Shown one piece after another: positions 5,107 through 7,208 of a stretch of DNA of 7,208 nt. Both the position numbers and the translations under genes were made by a program. The notes under the pieces are model-generated. The model had not been told where the DNA came from and did no database searches. It was given only the letters and a program-made list of their open reading frames with translations. Positions within the stretch are counted from its first letter, which is position 1; each line of letters starts with the position of its first letter. This DNA is from Candidatus Margulisiibacteriota bacterium. GTDB lineage: Bacteria; Margulisbacteria; Termititenacia; Termititenacales; Termititenacaceae. The DNA lies in NCBI GenBank assembly GCA_031267055.1, contig JAIRZV010000055.1, forward strand, positions 1 to 7,208, in the 5' to 3' direction.

Positions 5107-5901
5107 ATGAAAAATTTAGGCAGGAGAATAATTCCGATTTTAATTGCTATATTGCTGCTGGCCGGCTGTTCGCCAAAGACGCCACAAACCACACTGACTA
5201 TCGGCGCGTCGCCCGTGCCGCACGCGGAACTGCTCAAGCTGATCAAAGGCGATCTTGCCAGGGACGGCGTTAATTTAAAAATCGTGGAATTTACCGACTA
5301 TGTGGTGCCCAACACCGCGCTGCTTTACGGCGACATCGACGCCAATTTCACCCAGCATCTGCCTTACCTCAACTCCAATAGCGAATGGGCGGAAAAATTG
5401 TGTCCGGCTTTTGGCGTGCACATCGAGCCTTTTGGTCTGTATTCGCGGCGGCACAAGAGCATTGCCGATATTCCTGACGGCGCGCTGATCGCCATACCCA
5501 ATGATCCCACCAACGGCGGGCGCGCGCTGCTCCTGCTGGAAGCCCATAAGTTGATCGCGTTAAGAAAAGGCGCGGGTTTGCAGGCTACGGAAAAAGACAT
5601 TGCCATCAATCCGCGCAAATTGCAATTTCGCGCGCTGGAAGCCGCTCAACTGCCGCGCGCCCTCGACAATATCGACGCGGCGGCGATTAACGGCAATTAC
5701 GCACTGGACGCCGGCTTAAATCCGGTCAAAGATTCGCTTATTATCGAGGGCGCTGATTCGCCTTATGTGAATATTGTCGCGGTGCGCAAAGGCCAGGAAA
5801 ATGATCCGCGCATTTTGGCACTCCGCAAAGCCCTGCTCTCGCCCAAAATCAAGAAGCATATCGAAGAAACTTATAACGGCGGCGTGGTGGCGGTGTTTTA
5901 A
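5107..5901 (+). CDS. metQ: Methionine-binding lipoprotein of the ABC importer
   Basis: This 264-residue substrate-binding protein is anchored to the outer face of the cytoplasmic membrane. A basic N-terminus (MKNLGRR), a hydrophobic stretch and the lipobox LLAGC give lipidation at Cys21. The mature part has the NlpA/MetQ features: LTIGASPVPHAELL (30-43), VVPNTALLYGDIDANFTQHLPYL (66-88), the loop IPNDPTNGGRALLLLE (130-145), the INGNYALDAGL segment (195-205) with its conserved Asn and Tyr, and ADSPYVNIVAVRKG near the end. Length is near E. coli MetQ (271 aa). AAAGGA at 5092-5097 lies nine bases before ATG. A 42-base gap separates it from metI, with no terminator or promoter that I can defend, so the three genes are likely one operon. 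Confidence 0.93.
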   Translation: MKNLGRRIIPILIAILLLAGCSPKTPQTTLTIGASPVPHAELLKLIKGDLARDGVNLKIVEFTDYVVPNTALLYGDIDANFTQHLPYLNSNSEWAEKLCPAFGVHIEPFGLYSRRHKSIADIPDGALIAIPNDPTNGGRALLLLEAHKLIALRKGAGLQATEKDIAINPRKLQFRALEAAQLPRALDNIDAAAINGNYALDAGLNPVKDSLIIEGADSPYVNIVAVRKGQENDPRILALRKALLSPKIKKHIEETYNGGVVAVF

Positions 5902-5929
5902 ATACCAAAAATTTTACAGTTGTTTTCTC

Positions 5930-5958
5930 TTGACAAGTTTTCCATCCCATATTATCAT
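5930..5958 (+). promoter_or_regulatory. Strong sigma-70 promoter for the secreted cyclase gene
   Basis: TTGACA (5930-5935), a 17-base spacer and TATCAT (5953-5958, 5/6 match) give near-consensus spacing and sequence. Transcription should start near 5965 and yield a leader of about 90 bases, so the cyclase can be expressed independently of the metNIQ genes. Confidence 0.8.
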
Positions 5959-5962
5959 ACTA

Positions 5963-5990
5963 AATATATAGGAATAATATATTATATATT
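5963..5990 (+). other. A/T-only inverted repeat in the cyclase leader
   Basis: AATATATA (5963-5970) and TATATATT (5983-5990) are exact reverse complements around a 12-base spacer. The repeat lies at the predicted transcript start and four bases before the first ribosome-site match. It could be a 5' stem or an operator, but an AU-only stem is weak and such repeats arise easily in AT-rich DNA. Confidence 0.35.
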
Positions 5991-5993
5991 GCG

Positions 5994-6001
5994 AAAGGAG
6001 G
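5994..6001 (+). promoter_or_regulatory. Upstream of two tandem Shine-Dalgarno sites
   Basis: AAAGGAGG is a near-perfect anti-16S match followed only two bases later by GTG (6004-6006). That GTG is in frame with the cyclase. The spacing is too short for efficient initiation, so the site may be a standby ribosome site or may allow low-level synthesis of a form extended by 17 residues. Confidence 0.5.
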
Positions 6002-6037
6002 CTGTGAAAAAAACCAACAGATATTTTAAAAAAATTC

Positions 6038-6044
6038 AAGGAGG
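6038..6044 (+). promoter_or_regulatory. Downstream Shine-Dalgarno site that sets the cyclase start
   Basis: AAGGAGG lies ten bases before ATG 6055. It supports starting the protein at MKKLL, directly at the signal peptide. Confidence 0.75.
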
Positions 6045-6054
6045 ATTTTTAAGA

Positions 6055-6882
6055 ATGAAAAAATTATTAGTGGTTTTATTATTGGTTATCGGCAGCGTTT
6101 TTGCCGCCGCGCCCAAAGACGGTTTGTGGGGCGAGCTGGACAAATGGAAAAAAGATTACAAATGGGTGGATTTGAGCTGGGAAGTCAGTCCGCAAACTCC
6201 GCACTGGTGGGGTTTTGACCCGCTGGTCGTGACGCCAAAATATACATTCGACGGCACATTTAAAGATTTCGGCGAAAATGAAAATAATTCGTTCTCGGCA
6301 TTCCTCTATACTTTGCCCGGACAGTACGGTACGCATACGGATTTTCCCGGACATTTCGACCGCAAGGGACGCAAAACCAACAGTTATGACGTGAAAGATT
6401 TGGTTTATCCGCTGGTCGTCATCGACAAATCCGCCGCGATCAAGAAAAACTTTGACTATGCCCTGACGCGGCAGGACATTCTGGATTTTGAAGCCAAGCA
6501 CGGCAAAATACCGGCCGGCACTTTTGTGGTATTTCGCAGTGACTGGTCGAAGCGGCCTTTGAACAATTTTGAAGCCGTCGACGCGGATAACAACGCGCAT
6601 TATCCGGGCTGGAGCATTGAGGCTTTGCAGTTTTTGGTCAAAGAAAGAAATATCGCGGGTATCGGCCATGAGACACCGGACACCGATCCGGCCGCGGTGG
6701 GCAACAGCGACACCGGTATGATCGGCGAGAATTATATTCTCAATCAAGGACGGCTGAATGTTGAGCTGCTTAAAAATCTCGACAAATTGCCGCCGACCGG
6801 CGCTATCATTTTCATCACGTACCCGAATATCAAGGACGGCGTGGGTTTTACCAGCCGCGTGTTCGCGGTCGCGCCGAAATAA
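6055..6882 (+). CDS. Secreted cyclase-family metal hydrolase (kynurenine formamidase-like)
   Basis: This is a 275-residue protein with a signal peptide: MKKLLVVLLLVIGSVFA, cleavage probably near residues 17-19 before PKDGLW. The rest matches the cyclase/KynB family (PF04199), metal-dependent hydrolases of amide or lactam bonds. The metal motif is Q90-Y-G-T-H94-T-D96-F-P-G-H100-F; many members have His where Gln90 stands, but a secreted subgroup I recall also carries GQYGTH. Further conserved parts are DWSKRP (163-168), HYPGWS (182-187), HETPDTDP (205-212) and the terminal GFTSRVFAVAP. No tryptophan-degradation genes are nearby, so the substrate is open; acting outside the cytoplasm argues against a simple kynurenine-pathway role. 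It has its own promoter and a strong ribosome site, and a hairpin follows the stop. Confidence 0.87.
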   Translation: MKKLLVVLLLVIGSVFAAAPKDGLWGELDKWKKDYKWVDLSWEVSPQTPHWWGFDPLVVTPKYTFDGTFKDFGENENNSFSAFLYTLPGQYGTHTDFPGHFDRKGRKTNSYDVKDLVYPLVVIDKSAAIKKNFDYALTRQDILDFEAKHGKIPAGTFVVFRSDWSKRPLNNFEAVDADNNAHYPGWSIEALQFLVKERNIAGIGHETPDTDPAAVGNSDTGMIGENYILNQGRLNVELLKNLDKLPPTGAIIFITYPNIKDGVGFTSRVFAVAPK

Positions 6883-6898
6883 TTACAAAAAAGCCTTT

Positions 6899-6930
6899 CG
6901 CGCTTAATAGCAATATTGTTATTAAGCGCG
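6899..6930 (+). terminator. Strong hairpin after the cyclase gene, without a U-tract
   Basis: CGCGCTTAATA (6899-6909) pairs exactly with TATTAAGCGCG (6920-6930), and G-U, C-G and A-U pairs extend it inward to a loop of about four bases. Outside it, TTT (6896-6898) can wobble-pair with GGG (6931-6933). It sits 17 bases after the cyclase stop but is followed by GGGGCGG, not T's, so it is not a textbook terminator on this strand. On the other strand it is followed by AAAGGC and then six T's. It could be a 3' stabilising structure, a weak terminator, or act with Rho. Confidence 0.4.
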
Positions 6931-6977
6931 GGGGCGGAAAAGTCATATCGACGCAAACGACTGAGATATTACTTATG

Positions 6978-7006
6978 TTTACATAAAGAACTAAAATAAT
7001 TATAAT
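6978..7006 (+). promoter_or_regulatory. Near-consensus sigma-70 promoter for the right-edge gene
   Basis: TTTACA (6978-6983) and a perfect TATAAT (7001-7006) are separated by 17 bases. Transcription should start near 7013 and give a leader of about 58 bases that contains the C13 tract before ATG 7071. Confidence 0.8.
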
Positions 7007-7038
7007 GATTCACATGATATATAAAGATAATTTTTGTA

Positions 7039-7051
7039 CCCCCCCCCCCCC
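7039..7051 (+). repeat. Homopolymeric C13 tract in the leader
   Basis: Thirteen consecutive cytosines lie between the promoter and the start codon, ending 19 bases before ATG 7071. Tracts of this length are prone to slipped-strand length changes, the known basis of phase variation in many bacteria. In-frame TAG at 7056-7058 keeps the tract outside the downstream coding frame, so any effect would be on transcription or translation of the leader. The exact count may also be uncertain in the assembly. Confidence 0.85.
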
Positions 7052-7070
7052 GATTTAGGGCTTATTATTT

Positions 7071-7208
7071 ATGAAAAAGTTGCTGAAAGAAGTTGTGATT
7101 CGGCTGGCACAATGTTTTGGTGACCAGTCTCAAAAGCGAAAGATTCAGCGAAATTACGCGGAATATGAAATAAAACAGAGGCTGGAAAATCCGCTTTATT
7201 TGGAACGT
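7071..7208 (+). CDS. N-terminal part of an unidentified protein, 3' partial
   Basis: Forty-six codons are open from ATG 7071 to the right edge. The visible part is charged and helical (KKLLKEVVIRLAQCF, then QSQKRKIQRNYAEYEIKQRLENPLYLER), with no signal peptide and no clear domain. AGGG (7057-7060), ten bases before the ATG, is a weak ribosome site; the near-consensus promoter and the C13 tract lie upstream. The 'RLENPLYLER' end faintly recalls the segment before the core of some FkbM-type methyltransferases, but that is only an impression. Genes behind homopolymer tracts often modify surface structures; nothing visible confirms that here. Confidence 0.65.
   Translation, partial: MKKLLKEVVIRLAQCFGDQSQKRKIQRNYAEYEIKQRLENPLYLER

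Noticed and set aside
5920..6003. Cyclase start at 5920
   Set aside because: That start lies upstream of or within the promoter boxes, and the added residues are AT-rich filler before the signal peptide.
7005..7058. Fusion of the upstream frame with the right-edge protein through the C-tract
   Set aside because: The TAG at 7056-7058 is in the same frame as ATG 7071, so no C-tract length can join the two reading frames.
1..7208. CRISPR array, tRNA, rRNA or insertion sequence
   Set aside because: No regularly spaced repeats, tRNA-like folds, rRNA segments, transposase motifs or terminal inverted repeats were seen on either strand by eye.

Overview
The window is a run of genes that all lie on the + strand, from a bacterium I cannot name. 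Shine-Dalgarno sites are strong (AAGGAG/AAGGAGG), promoters are sigma-70 type, and one gene encodes a solute-binding lipoprotein. Gene content cannot settle the phylum: several small genes in the left half resemble accessory genes I associate with Clostridia-like genomes, but that is recollection, not a search. Base composition changes sharply. Sampled 60-base lines give 16/60 G+C at 961-1020 and 19/60 at 3241-3300, but 40/60 at 4081-4140, 39/60 at 5641-5700 and 35/60 at 6181-6240. The left half (about 175-3622) therefore looks like an AT-rich accessory block beside a GC-richer housekeeping block.

Left block. After the tail of a lipocalin-like protein (2-169) come seven tightly packed genes. 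They encode a SpeG-type spermidine N-acetyltransferase (175-696), a helix-hairpin-helix 'pathogenicity locus'/Cdd1-type protein that appears to start at an ATT codon (717-965), an Imm-5-like putative immunity protein (962-1438), a 57-residue conserved small protein (1488-1661), a DUF1697 protein (1658-2218), an isoprenylcysteine-methyltransferase-like membrane protein (2211-2801), and, behind its own promoter, a class I SAM methyltransferase (2882-3622). Several junctions overlap by 4-8 bases, which suggests cotranscription. A near-identical 22-base sequence occurs at the start of the immunity gene and at the end of the DUF1697 gene.

Right block. 3687-5901 is a methionine-type ABC importer, metN-metI-metQ: ATPase, permease and substrate-binding lipoprotein. 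The ATPase lacks the usual C-terminal methionine-sensing domain. A good promoter at 5930-5958 then drives a secreted cyclase/kynurenine-formamidase-family hydrolase (6055-6882), followed by a strong hairpin.

Right edge. A near-consensus promoter (6978-7006), a run of 13 cytosines (7039-7051) and the first 46 codons of an unidentified protein (7071 onward) form a likely length-variable (phase-variable) 5' leader. This, the ATT start and the truncated MetN are the most notable observations. I found no CRISPR array, tRNA, rRNA, transposase or recognisable riboswitch.
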